DNA of 64,000 nt from Bactericera cockerelli (GCA_024516035.1 CM044956.1:7231567-7295566); one strand, 5' to 3'. Positions 29,401 through 44,400 are shown, counted from the first letter of the stretch. The notes: generated by a model from the letters alone, not told the origin. Program-made: numbers and translations.

Positions 29401-32400
29401 ATGTGGTAAAAATTACTATAAAATGCCAAAACCAACCAACCATGAGGTTGAACTCTATTAGCATCGACCCTTAGGATAGAACGATTACGGATTTTCCTAC
29501 CGGCCGCGGCTGCTTTGCTTGTCAAAATGAGACAGGAAACTTGACAACATATTTCCACAAAAGCTAAAATTCTCACTCACCCGGAACTGGCAGAGCATCA
29601 CTCTCGCCCTCCACTGGTGCTGCCTCCAAACTTATGGCTGCTTCTGGTTGCTCAGCAGGAGTAGCTTCGTCATCTTTAGCGGCCACAGCACTCGAGTCCT
29701 CAGCAACTTTAGCACCACCAGGCTCTTCATCTGCCACAGCGGCAACAGTATTGTCCTCAGCCAGCTGTCCAACACCACTGTCTTCTGTCACATCAGCCGC
29801 AGCATCGTCAACTCCAGCTAGCGTAGCAGCATCCCCCACATCCACTGCATTGTCTCCTGCCGCTAGTCTAGCAGCATTTCCTTCGCCTGCTTCACTAGCA
29901 AGCGCATCATTGGATTCGTCACCTACATTCGAATTCTCGCCGTCATCTCCTACGGTGGATAATTCTTCGCCCGTGTTGGAAAGTTCTTCTCCTGCATTGG
30001 ACGAGGCGTCACCTACATTGGATAATTCTTCGCCCGCAGTGGACAGGGCATCAACTCCAGGATTTGATTCTTCTCCAATGTTGGAACCATCTCCTATATT
30101 GGACCCATCTCCAATGTTGGACCCCTCCCCAATATTGGACCCATCCCCAATATTGGACCCCTCTCCAATGTTGGAACCGTCCCCAATATTGGACCCCTCT
30201 CCGCCCATATTGGACTCATCTCCTCCGAGGGACATGTTGTCTCCTCCAGTGGACATGTTCTCGTCCTGCTGATCAAAGGAGATGTTGGAGTTTTCGTTAT
30301 TGTTGATGCCGGCTATCTCACTGTCCAAGTCAGCACCTGGCTCCGGGGTCTCTGATTCACCTGCAATCAAGTAGAATAGAAAGTAATTATTTATTTAACC
30401 GACCTCAGTAGTTTGATCGAGAAGGCGGCGGACTTGTAACCTGGAGGTCGGTGGTTCAAGTCCCGGTTTCAGCGTAGATTTTGTAAAGCGAGTTTGAGTA
30501 CTTGTGATATCACGAAAGTGATTAACACAAATATGGTAACTTTTTTTAAATTATTTATTTATTTTTATTATTAAAGAAAAAAACATACAACTGGACAAGT
30601 GGACATTGACAAAATTAATAAAATGAAACATACAAGTCACCTTGTAAAATGAAACCTAACCTGATCAGGACGTTAAAACCGAATAGAATCGTTGGCGTTA
30701 GGAAGGGCATTCAGCCATAAAAAAATGTGCTCCATCCTACCAAACTCAACCATGAACAATTCCGTTGAACAATTCCGACACCAATAGCAACATAAGCTAA
30801 CATGGGATAAAGGCAAGGGAGATATATAAACATACAAGATAGAGTGTGTGCTTTTTAGGCGTATCTTAACATCGCAGGCCACTGGAAACATGGGTTTTAC
30901 CCTCCATTCTCAGGATACTTTCAATCTAGCTACCCACATTAACCTCACGCTCTCATGGGGTTCACTTAGTTTTAATCATTGCTCGACTTCAGCAATCTCA
31001 CGCGAATTGGTCTATTGCATATGCCAGGGACATTATGGACAATGTCTGAGTGAGGTATTTGCCTGTTTATTGCAATCTGGAATGATTGTGAAACACAGCA
31101 GTGATGTGGATCGTCGATTTCGGTGTTTTGTTCTCTCATTTGTAAAGTCGCTGATCAATTCATTGTAATAAATAAATTGCAATCTATTTGTATAAAATTT
31201 TTCGTTAATAATAACACTCTTTAGTGAAAGGTAACCATCAGGCGAGGTTAATGCTCAAAGCATTTTCTACCACCTAACCCTCAGAGTCTTATTATTATGT
31301 GGTCACAAACTCAAATTAATGAGGAAAAATTCATACAATGGGTGGGATAACAATAATAATAATAATATCGCCTTATTTATACTGCCCGATTAGGACTGTT
31401 AAGTCCCATTATTTCAGCAGTAAGACCAAGACGTATTATTATGTGGTAAAAATCCCAAATGGGAGGAAAACTTGTCATGTCCCGGCTGGGTTTCGAACCC
31501 GCAACCTCTGGATTCACAGAGTGCCGCCTTTACCACTGAGCTACCGGAACATGGGATTGGAACCAGGGGATCCCTACGCCGCGGCACCGCCTGGATTACT
31601 AGACTAGCGCGTCAACCACATGACTATAATAATAAATAGGTAATAAATAATAATAAATAGGTCCTAATTTTCACATTTGTTCAATCTTTTATTGTATATT
31701 ATCTATCATAAGTTAGAACTTGGAACCCATACTGTCTATATTTCTATGTGTCTACTTGTATGCTGTCTATGTATTATTTAATAAATAAAGATGCCAAATA
31801 TTTACAAAATTACAAAAAATTACTACCAGGGCACGGAATGTGTCCCACACTCACCCGCCAGTAGGTTTGCCTCCGCCAGTATCTCAGCATCAGCCAGAGC
31901 CTCCTCATCCCTCTCAGCTTCCACCCTGGCTTCCACATCAGCTTTCACCCTGGCTTCCAATTCAGCTTCCACATCAGCTTGGACATCAGCTTGGACTGAT
32001 TCAACTGAACGTTCCAGTTCAGCTGTCTCTTTACTCGGCGCTTCCAACTCTGCCACTGACTCTGCAACAACATCGCTCGCCTGCTCTGCCATCGTCACAC
32101 CTTCAGTCGGAGCATCTGGTTTGGCATTAGCTTCAGCATCAGCCTTCTCTGATTGTGTTCCAGTCTGAACATCCGAACCTGAAAGGAAAACTTATAGATC
32201 TTGTGCCATATTCCTTTTCTGAGATCTCAGTGTGACCTGGCTACCATACAGTCTTTTCACTATATCTTACCACTGTCTTTCTTATACGTGAATGTTCCCA
32301 ATCTATTAATCAACACTTTGCTCTGTCTTTCTTTCTACATGTATCTATCTAGTCAACCTTTTACTAAATTTCAATACTTATCTTCTCCTCATTTATTATT

Positions 32401-35400
32401 TGTTTTTAGAATAAGTAAATATTATATTATATCAAGTTAGTTTTAAGACTAGATTTAAGAAAATTGTATACACCGTAAGGTAAACTAACAATAAAAATAA
32501 AATTATTAAATTATTATAACCTTCTGCTAGGGGTTCCGGGTCGGCGGTTTCGATGCCTGCTTCCGGGAGGGTTTCTCTATTGGATTCATTTCCTTCGATG
32601 GTCTTAGCACCATTCTCGTTGTCTCGTTCAAGATCTTCTGCGGTTGTCTGAAGATTATCTGGAAAAGAAAGAGAGAAATCAGTGTAAGCAAATAAGCGTA
32701 CGATTGGCTCAGTGGTAAGATTCGTGTTTGCCACGTGTTCGAACCCCAGAGTCGACAGAAAAATTGTTACAGTTGTTTAGGTTGGACACCTGCCTATAAT
32801 TTCGTGTTGAGTCAGCACATGAATGGGAAGTTTTTTTTTTTTCAATTCTCGCCAATCAGAACGGAGGCATGCTACGGGATGACCAAGCTACAACAAAGAC
32901 CACGAGCATCTACAGTAGCTGATGTTTCATGGCTACGAAATAAAAAAGGCTGACACACATCTTTTTAAGTTTAATATAACCTAAAAAAAGTTCAAGTTTA
33001 AGTTAAATACTAATTCTCAAATTATCTTCCATACAAAGAGATTTTTTCAAGGATCGATTCCACATTACGAATGGAAATGCATTCCTATCGTTGTGTCATA
33101 AGCGAAACTTTTTAGTTTTCCGTAGAAACAAGGTAGGTACTTTCCAGTGAGATACATGTTTCTTAAAACGAGTTCAATGTTCAATGACTTTTCCCCGTTT
33201 GACGTTCTATGTGTCAGAAACGATACTTTTTTGTAACTCCAATAGAACACGATTTTTTTTCTTCATAATTATATTGTCTAAACGCACTATTAGTGCTATT
33301 ATACAGGCAATTTAAAAAAAAATTCTTACGAGATCCATGTTTCTATAAGCGAGTTCAATGACCTCACCTTTCTCCTCCTCGGGCTTGTCGGTGTTGAGCG
33401 CATCCTCCTCGAGAGTGACGTCACCAGGGGGCGTGTCCAACTCCTCTTCGTCCACTTTCGTCTCGTCTCGGCCCTCCTCGGCTTTGTCGTCCTTCCGAAT
33501 GAGACCGAGGTTGTTCAGAATGCTCGAGCCTAAAATAATAATAGTATGTATAAGTTTAGTGGAACTTTTTGTAGTCCTATTACCTGTCCTACAACCTCTT
33601 TTCGGTTAGACATCTAATTTAGTTATTTCCTGTTTATGACTATCAAGATTTGCATGCAAAATACTGACGAAAAGAAATGAATTCCTAAGTCTTTGACGAA
33701 TCGTCTTGTGCACCCGAATGCAAAAAATTAAACAACCATATTCTTTAGAATAAAATACAAAAAAAAAAAAAAATTAACTAAAAGGACTTTCTAACTTCAG
33801 AGATAGAATAAATTTAAAATTGGTAAATCTTCCATAAGAACCCATGTTAATTTCGAAATTTCAGGTGAAAAATTCTTCACGAAAAATGGCCGCCAAATTG
33901 AAGGGGTGCCTCAGCTCTCAAAACATAAACTGACCAGAGTTAGATATCTAGCTTGTATATCTATGATTATTATCCGCAATGGGAGAATAAATTGTCATTT
34001 TCCGCTGTTTCAATTTTCATGGCTATGAGGAGAAAAAAGACTCACCTGTATGTTTGACTACAACGACTCACCTGTAGGTTTGACAACAACGACTCACCTG
34101 TAGGTTTGACTACAACGACTCACCTGTAGGTTTGACTACAATGACTCACCTGTAGGTTTGACAACAACGCGGGCAGCGTCTGCACTCGGAGAAAAAAGAC
34201 TCACCTGTATGTTTGACTACAACGACTCACCTGTAGGTTTGACAACAAAGACTCACCTGTAGGTTTGACAACGAAGACTCACCTGTAGGTTTGACAACAA
34301 CGACTCACCTGTAGGTTTGACAACAACGACTCACCTGTAGGTTTAACTACAACGACTCACCTGTAGGTTTGACAACAACGACTCACCTGTAGGTTTGACT
34401 ACAAGGACTCACCTGTAGGTTTGACAACAACGACTCACCTGTAGGTTTGACAACAACGACTCACCTGTAGGTTTGACAACAACGACTCACCTGTAGGTTT
34501 AACTACAACGACTCACCTGTAGGTTTGACAACAACGACTCACCTGTAGGTTTGACAACAACGACTCACCTGTAGGTTTGACTACAAGGACTCACCTGTAG
34601 GTTTGACAACAACGACTCACCTGTAGGTTTGACAACAAAGACTCACCTGTAGCTTTGACAACAACGACTCACCTGTAGGTTTGACTACAATGACTCACCT
34701 GTAGGTTTGACTACAACGACTCACCTGTAGGTTTGACTACAACGACTCACCTGTAGGTTTGACTACAATGACTCACCTGTAGGTTTGACTACAACGACTC
34801 ACCTGTAGGTTTGACAACAACGACTCACCTGTAGGTTTGACAACAACGACTCACCTGTAGGTTTGACAACAACGACTCACCTGTAGGTTTGACAACAACG
34901 ACTCACCTGTAGGTTTGACAACAACGACTCACCTGTAGGTTTGACTACAAAGACTCACCTGTAGGTTTGACAACAACGACTCACCTGTAGGTTTGACAAC
35001 AACGACTCACCTGTAGGTTTGACAACAACGACTCACCTGTAGGTTTGACAACAACGACTCACCTGTAGGTTTGACTACAAAGACTCACCTGTAGGTTTGA
35101 CAACAACGACTCACCTGTAGGTTTGACAACAACGACTCACCTGTAGGTTTGACAACAACGCGGGCAGCGTCTGCACTCTCCTGCGTAGGGTACACTGAGA
35201 TCTTCTTGCATAGAGCTGTGTGACGGGCTGGAGACATAAGATAAGAGAAGGTTTAACAATAGTCAAAAAAATCAGATATTCCCATTGAAGAGGAGTATAT
35301 AAAATTAAATCTCATAATAATCACTCACACTCATAAGTGGAAGGTAACCACCATGCGAGGTTAATGCTCAAAACATTTTCTACCAACTAACCCTCAGAGT

Positions 35401-38400
35401 CTTATTATTATGTGGTCACAAACTCAAAAAAAATGAGTCCAATTTATTCCAGCAATTGTTTGGTGCCATTAGAATTCGAGGAAAATTTAATGCACTGGGT
35501 GGGATTCGAACCAACGGATCCATACACTATCTGGATTACCAGACTAGCGCGTTAACCACTTGACTAACAGTGGACAGGGTCTTGTATAATACGCTTAATG
35601 AATGGTATCATTGAAATCCTCGTTGAAAACAGAAGACTATCCAATCAAAACGAAAATGAAAAGCCAAATACATTTTTTATCTATAGAAACACAATAACAA
35701 ATTAAATTAAATATAAATCAAGTAAATTTTCTTCGAAAAGTCTTCCTCAACCGGGGATCGAACTCGAGATCTCTGGTCTACGAGCTATAGTCTCAACCGT
35801 CACGCCACGAATCCTGGCAAAAACAACGTGTATCTATATAAAAAAAAAACAAATCATTGGAAAAAGCAATAAACATGACTCACCCAATTTGTTTCCGGAG
35901 TGGGAGTTGAACCCGCACACACAGTACATGCGGGTCCCCAGTATGGTGGGGGGACTGATGTAGTAGTCAGGCTCCCGTGATGCCAGGGCGTGGAAGCACT
36001 TGGCATGCTCCGTCATGGCATTGACACAGCATGTGGTGTACGGGCATGAGGTACAGGTGAACACACCTGGCATGTGGTCCTCCACACCTAGAGGGACCTC
36101 GCACTCGTGACAGGGCAGCTCTGGGGACATAAGATAATGATACAAGTCAGGGCATGAGGTACAGGTGAACACACCTGGCATGTGGTCCTCCACACCTAGA
36201 GGGACCTCGCACTCGTGACAGGGCAGCTCTGGGGACATAAGATAATGATACAAGTCAGGGCATGAGGTACAGGTGAACACACCTGGCATGTGGTCCTCCA
36301 CACCTAGAGGGACCTCGCACTCGTGACAGGGCAGCTCTGGGGACACAAGATAATGATACAAGTCAGGGCATGCACACAGCATGTGGTGTACTGGCATGAG
36401 GTACAGGTGAACACACCTGGCATGTGGTCCTCCACACCTAGAGGGACCTCGCCCTCGTGACAGGGCAGCTCTGGGGACATAAGATAATGATACAAGTCAG
36501 GGCATGAGGTACAGGTGAACACACCTGGCATGTGGTCCTCCACACCTAGAGGGACCTCGCCCTCGTGACAGGGCAGCTCTGGGGACATAAGATAATGATA
36601 CAAGTCAGGGCATGAGGTACAGGTGAACACACCTGGCATGTGGTCCTCCACACCTAGAGGGACCTCGCCCTCGTGACAGGGCAGCTCTGGGGACATAAGA
36701 TAATGATACAAGTCAGGGCATGAGGTACAGGTGAACACACCTGGCATGTGGTCCTCCACACCTAGAGGCACCTCACACTCGTGACAGGGCAGCTCTGGGG
36801 ACATAAGATAATGATACAAGTCAGGGCATGAGGTACAGGTGAACACACCTGGCATGTGGTCCTCCACACCTAGAGGGACCTCGCCCTCGTGACAGGGCAG
36901 CTCTGGGGACATAAGATAATGATACAAGTCAGGGCATGAGGTACAGGTGAACACACCTGGCATGTGGTCCTCCACACCTAGAGGCACCTCACACTCGTGA
37001 CAGGGCAGCTCTGGGGACATAAGATAATGATACAAGTCAGGGCATGAGGTACAGGTGAACACACCTGGCATGTGGTCCTCCACACCTAGAGGGACCTCGC
37101 CCTCGTGACAGGGCAGCTCTGGGGACATAAGATAATGATACAAGTCAGGGCATGAGGTACAGGTGAACACACCTGGCATGTGGTCCTCCACACCTAGAGG
37201 CACCTCACACTCGTGACAGGGCAGCTCTGGGGACATAAGATAATGATACAAGTCAGGGCATGCACATAGCATGTGGTGTACGGGCATGAGGTACAGGTGA
37301 ACACACCTGGCATGTGGTCCTCCACACCTAGAGGGACCTCGCACTCGTGACAGGGCAGTTCTGGGGACATAAGATAATGATACAAGTCAGGGCATTCACA
37401 CAGCATGTAGAGAATGCATCTTGAGGTTTTTATATTCTAATTTATTGGTTTTTTCCCCTCTTTTTCGACAAATACACATGAGTAACCCTGCTAACATTCA
37501 CTTCATGTACTAGCCATAAACTGTTAGCGTAATGGGACTTCCTGTCTCAAGCCGACAGTCTAAATAAAGCTATACTATACTATACATACTCTACCATCCG
37601 AGATTTTTATATTCTTATTTATTCGTTTTTCTTCTCTATTTCGACAAAGACACATGAGTAACCCTGCTAACATTCGCCTCATGTACTAGCCATACACATA
37701 CTCTACCACCCAACCTCTTGAACTCACCCCCAGCCTTCCTCGTCATCTTGACTCGCGGCACAAACCGCACCAGCTTGTACGTGGTGGAGACCAGGGACAT
37801 CTTCAGGCGGGGCACGCCGATGGTCTTGGGCTCGGCGGGCGGCTTGATGTTGACCAGGCCCGTGTCGGGGTGGGGACAGAGGGAGGCCACGCCCCTGTAG
37901 GAGGCGTGGTCTCGGAGCTGGTGCTCGCGGATCAGCATCTTGTTGGGGAAGGTGAGCACGCAGCGGGGGCACTTGCGGGCGGTGCGCTTCTGATGCCGCT
38001 GTGAGGGTGGGAGGATGATATTTAATTATTTTATTTATTTTTATTTTTAAGCTTTATTAGGTAGAACAAAAAATATATACTGTAGAATACAATGAAATAT
38101 AAAGAAAAACAAAAAGATTAAACAAATATACAAGAAAGAAAGAAAAAAAGGAAAATGTCCTACCTAAAGGGCGGGGTTATTGCCTGTGGCAATCTCTTCC
38201 ACCCAATGATAGTGGATTAGACTACTGAAGCTATGTTCAGATAGGACGATAATATGGATTAGAACTTCTATGCCCTGAGGTGGAGGTGATATGGATAGAA
38301 CTTTGATGCCCTGTGAGGGTGGGAGGATGATAATATGGATTAGAACTTCTGATGCCACTGTGAGGGTGGGAGGATGATAATATGGATTAGAACTTCTGAT

Positions 38401-41400
38401 GCCACTGTGAGGGTGGGAGGATGATAATATGGATTAGAACTTCTGATGCCGCTGTGAGGGTGGGAGGATGATAATATGGATTAGAACTTCTGATGCCGCT
38501 GTGAGGGTGGGAGGATGATAATATGGATTAGAACTTCTGATGCCGCTGTGAGGGTGGGAGGATGATAATATGGATTAGAACTTCTGATGCCGCTGTGAGG
38601 GTGGGAGGATGATAATATGGATTAGAACTTCTGATGCCGCTGTGAGGGTGGGAGGATGATATATGGATTAGAACTTCGATGCCACTGTGAGGGTGAGAGG
38701 ATGATAAATGGATTGAACTTCTGATGCGCTGTGAGGGTGGAGATGATAGGGATAGACTATTTAACTTGTTCAGATAGGATGATAATATGGATTAGAACTT
38801 CTGATGCCGCTGTGAGGGTGGGAGGATGATAATATGGATTAGAACTTCTGATGCCGCTGTGAGGGTGGGAGGATGATAATATGGATTAGAACTTCTGATG
38901 CCACTGTGAGGGTGGGAGGATGATAGTGGATGAGACTACTTAAGCTATGTTCAGATAGGATGATAATATGGATTAGAACTTCTGATGCCGCTGTGAGGGT
39001 GGGAGGATGATAATATGGATTAGAACTTCTGATGCCACTGTGAGGGTGGGAGGATGATAGTGGATGAGACTACTTAAGCTATGTTCAGATAGGATGATAA
39101 TATGGATTAGAACTTCTGATGCCGCTGTGAGGGTGGGAGGATGATAGTGGATGAGACTACTTAAGCTATGTTCTCAGCCAGTCCTTAATTTATTAAAATA
39201 AAAATTAACAATAGAATCCCACTCACCTGCAAATGTACCAGGAAGAAGCTAATGTTCTTCTCCACAGCATCTCCTTGCGTTCCTATGACAACCACCTGGA
39301 TGAAACACAAAATAAAAATCAATTTACAACTATACAGTGTGGATAGCCCAGTGGTCGACAATCAATTGGATAAAACACAAAATAAATATCAATTTATTAT
39401 TTATATTTTTTGTGTATCAATTATGAAATTGTGTAGAAAGAGTTGTTACTGTTATTGGATACAATAAATACATATGACAAAGAAATTAAAAAAATACGGG
39501 ATCAATCGCAGGATAAGAAGTCCTGAACGGAATAGAATGCTTTCTACTTTAGGAAACAGGTAATTATGGGTTTAAAAGTCTCAGACGGCATGTCTCTGAT
39601 ATGAAGTGGGACTTTTTTGAACATTGACATTGCAAAGTAGTTAGGGCTATTGCGTGCTGCATTCACACGGTGATTGTTTGGCCTCAGATTGGATTTATGC
39701 CTTCTGTTGTGAGAATGCATTTGCTCAGAGGATATATATTCATCTTTATGTTTTTTTTTATATATGTAAAAGGCACTGTAAAATGAACGTGCAAGGTAGT
39801 GTTACATCTATACAGTGTAGGTAGCTCAGTGGTCAAGTCCGTCCAAGTCAACTCATCGTTAGTCGCAGTAGCTCAGTGGTAAAGGCCTCAGTGCGGTAAT
39901 CCAGGGGTCGCGAGTTCGAAACCCAGCCGGGACATGACAAGAGATCCGCCTAATTGGATTTTTGACCACATAATTACACGTCTTGGGAATTATTTGTACA
40001 ATTTCTTATTAAACCAATAAATGAGACTTTGTTGAAGCTGATAGCAAAGAGGGACTGTTCAGTCCTACGCCGGCAGTATAAATAAAGTATTTGTAATTGT
40101 ACTGCTGGAATAATCATAGGGCTTGGTTATAAAACAGGATTAAAGTTAAGATAAGCTAGACTGTTACTCAAGTCGGACTTATAGTGCGCTGTGATTGGTT
40201 GAAACTACTAGTTGAAGGAGGGTCTGTCTTATCTTAAATTTAATCCTTAGTCCTACCTTGTCAGGCAGTAAAAATAAGAGATATAAAATCAACACAAATA
40301 TGATAAATAGAGGTTTGGTTTTGGCTAGAAAGTATTGAGACTGATTCTGATAGAAGAAAACTGCGCATGTGAGAGATTTGAAATATTGAAAGCTGGAACC
40401 CTTTCGATTACAAGACAAATCTTGCATGAAATTTAGAAATTTCACAACAACTGTTTTTCTAAGGTTTCATATAAATAATATTTGCGGCAACATGACATGG
40501 AATGATCTTGCACGATAGCTTCTAGCGACAAAACTAAATTGAATATTAGCGCCCGATTAGCTCAGTGGTTAAGCACTCGCTTGCCATGCGGAAGGTCCCG
40601 AGTTCGATCTCCCGTGCCGACAAAAATTTGTATTCTTAATTTAGTTACAATTGTTTGTAAGGAATACCTTCCGGTGCGCTCGTGTTGACCCAGCACCTAA
40701 ATGGGAAGTATTGTGTCACTTCTCGCCCATCAGAGGGGAGGCATACTACGGGATGGGCAGGCTACAACACAGACCCCAAGCGTCTACAGTAGCTCCTGTT
40801 TCATGGCTACGAAATAAAAAAGGCTGTGAAACACTCATCTTTAAAAATAAAAATAAATATAGATTCACAACACCTGTCAATCGAAAGACAAGAGTTTCAG
40901 CTTTCGAAAAATGTCCGAATCTCGCCTGCGCAGTTTGCTTTCTCAATACTTCCTCGCCAAACCTCGTATTAGAAAAAAACAAAAACACTACCTTCAAGCA
41001 CAGCGGGCACTGGAGAACCGGCGCGGTAGCGTGCGACTCGTGAAAGTGGTCCACCACTCGCCCGTGCTCCGAGGAGCGGAACGAACAATAGTCGCACGAG
41101 TAGGGCAGCTCGGCCTCGTGGTGCGAGCGCTCCATGTGCTTCACGAGGGTTTGCTTCTCCCGGCAGCGCTCCTCGCAGATCAGACACTTGGTGCGGGTGT
41201 ACTTCTTCACGTGGACCTGGAATTTTATTTTATTTGTAATTTTGTAATTTGTAATAAAAGGCAATATATTTGACATCAAAAATATATACAAAGTGAACAA
41301 AAGAACATACAATAATAGATAATACATTAAAAAATAAATGAATGTTAAGTAGGTAGGTTAGGTAACAAATATAAAAGGTAATTGAATACTGAGTTAGTAA

Positions 41401-44400
41401 GAAAAATGTTATGTTATATTCGCTTACCATCTATGTACCATTGTACCTACCTAATAAGATTTCTATCATTATGTATGTACGATGTATGTTGACAATTGCC
41501 ATAGCTATCTACACTAAGGGAATTATTTCCCTTGTTTTGTGGATAGCGTTGGAAAAGAAAGTCTAGAGCAGGTATACTTGTATTTCAAGGATGTACATTT
41601 TTATTATGTCCAAAGAATTATTAATTAAAAATAAAGTCTGGCTGGGGGACTATAAACAGGGAGTAGACCAGCAGTCTGGCTGGGGGACTATAAACAGGGA
41701 GTAGACCAGCAGTCTGGCTGGGGGACTATAAACAGGGAGTAGACCAGCAGTCTGGCTGGGGGACTATAAACAGGGAGTGGACCAGCAGTCTGGCTGGGGG
41801 ACTATAAACAGGGAGTGGACCAGCAGTCTGGCTGGGGGACTATAAACAGGGAGTAGACCAGCAGTCTGGCTGGGGGACTATAAACAGGGAGTGGACCAGC
41901 AGTCTGGCTGGGGGACTGTAGACAGGGAGTAGACTAGCATTGGCTTGGTTCTGAGGGCCCTTGCCAATTATTAGCCTCCTTGTAAAGACAGAGGTAGAAG
42001 TGCTGAGTCATTCCTCCACTGTCTGGCTACCATCGTTCACGATGACGCCACCCTATGATGATGATGAAAATAAAGTCGTGAGGAAAAATGAGTAGCTGCT
42101 TTAATGTGAGCAGCGACCAGTGGCGGAATTATAGGCAAAAATAAGATATTAGGATAATAAAGATATGGAAAAGTCCTATAATTCTGCGCAACCCACTAAA
42201 ATTGTTGTGATATAATAACACAAAGAAACCCATTTTTATCAAACTTTTTTTTATCAAAATAAAGTCAGTTCCGGGATGTAGCACAAAATAAAAATCTTCC
42301 CGAGTCAATTTCAGAAACCGGGACTTGAACCACCGACCTCCAGGTTACAAGTCCGCCGCATTATCAATCAAACTACTGAGGTCGGTTCTCACCTTACATT
42401 TAAACTCAAGAGAAGCCATTCTAACGTGGGCGAATTCCCCCCCCCCAATGCAAAGGATTCAATCCATGGGGAACAGAGCCGGTGATGATGGGCTTGATTT
42501 GTTTCACATTTCAAGCATTAATTTGCTAAATTCTAGGTAGGTCTAATTTGCTAATATGTATTTAGAGTTTAAGGTAAATTTTAAGTTATTCACAAGTTTT
42601 TTCTTTCTTTTTTAACATATAAAATCGCGTTTTGTATAAATGGACACGAAGTCCGTAAAGTAAAAAAAAAAAAAAAAAGCTCAGTGGTAGTGGTCAAGTC
42701 TGTCCGGGTGTACTCATTGTTAGTCCCAGGAGCTCATTTGTCAAGGCGTCGGTCTGAGAATCCAGAGGACGCGGGTTCGAAACACAGCCGGAAAATGACT
42801 TAATGACAAGTCATTTTCCGGCTGTGTTAAGTGGCAGAGAATGCCTAAGGCATTAACTTCGCCCCGGATTACAAAACACTTGTAATTAAAAATTAATATT
42901 GATCTACACTACTTATCTCATCCACATGGTTATTAAGGACTATACTACTTACCTCATCCACATGGTTGCTAAACACTACTTATCTCATCCACATGGTTAT
43001 TAAGGACTATACTACTTACCTCATCCACATGGTTGCTAAGGACTATACTACTTACCTCATCCAATTATAATTTAATTGGTTATGATTATTATTATTAAAA
43101 AAAAGTTTCATTGATTTTTATGATAATATTTAAAAAGATTAGTTTCAGAGGAGCTATTTAGCTAATGTTTTTCATATTTCCTATATACCATGTATTTTTG
43201 TGCCAACCATTGTAATATTTTTTGTTTAAAAATAAATACAACTATTTTTATCTATCCTATTTATCTACTTACCTCATCCACATGGTTGCTCAGGGCGGTG
43301 GGGGAGGAGAAGTGGCCGAGACAGTAGCGACACAGGGCGGCACTAGACTCGGCGGCGTCACAACTGCTGGGCATGACGGAGTGGAGAGACAGGTGAGAGA
43401 GGAGAGAGATGTTGTTGCTGAAGATCTGAGAGCAGGTGGGGCACTGGGGACAGAGGAATTATTATTATTATTATTTAACTCTTTATTGGTCAACCACATA
43501 CATTCAACAAAATAGGACATGCTAAAAAAAATAAAAAAAATAGAATATGTAGTGAACCAAGGGGCGAGGTTATATCCTGTGGCTTTCTATTCCACCGAAC
43601 CCCATAGGATATAAAAAATAATGAAAAAAAAATATATATAATAATAAATACTTGTAAAAAAGTAGAAGGAAACAAAAGTTAACAAAAAAAAGAGAAAAGA
43701 AAAATAGAGAACAATGTAGAGAGAGAGAGGAGGGAGATGTTGTTGCTGAAGATCTGAGAGCAGGTAGGACACTGGGTACAGAGAGGAATTATTACATGAT
43801 AATTTGTATATAGAGAACATTGTGGAGAGAGGAGGGAGATGCTGTTGCTGAAGATCTGAGAGCAGGTAGGACACTGGGTACAGAGAGGAATTATTACATG
43901 ATAATTTGTATATAGAGAACATTGTGGAGAGAGGAGGGAGATGCTGTTGCTGAAGATCTGAGAGCAGGTAGGACACTGGGTACAGAGAGGAATTATTACA
44001 TGATAATTTGTATATAGAGAACATTGTGGAGAGAGGAGGGAGATGCTGTTGCTGAAGATCTGAGAGCAGGTAGGACACTGGGTACAGAGAGGAATTATTA
44101 CATGATAATTTGTATATAGAGAACATTGTGGAGAGAGGAGGGAGATGCTGTTGCTGAAGATCTGAGAGCAGGTAGGACACTGGGTACAGAGAGGAATTAT
44201 TACATGATAATTTGTATATAGAGAACATTGTGGAGAGAGGAGGGAGATGCTGTTGCTGAAGATCTGAGAGCAGGTAGGACACTGGGTACAGAGAGGAATT
44301 ATTACATGATAATTTGTATATAGAGAACATTGTGGAGAGAGGAGGGAGATGCTGTTGCTGAAGATCTGAGAGCAGGTGGGACACTGAGTACTATTTTTTT

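Noticed and set aside
29634..30272. 212-codon plus-strand Ser/Pro-rich frame
   Set aside because: It is the antisense shadow of gene D exon 19, which has correct splice sites and phases.
34045..35165. CRISPR-like array
   Set aside because: Units are contiguous with no unique spacers; the unit is a eukaryotic exon end plus splice donor.
40551..40625. Functional tRNA-Gly gene
   Set aside because: A and B boxes and a GCC triplet are present, but the acceptor stem does not pair and a SINE body follows.
43587..44384. 265-codon frame with 34-residue repeats as a repeat protein
   Set aside because: It follows from the 102-bp period being divisible by three and is not the frame used by exon 10.
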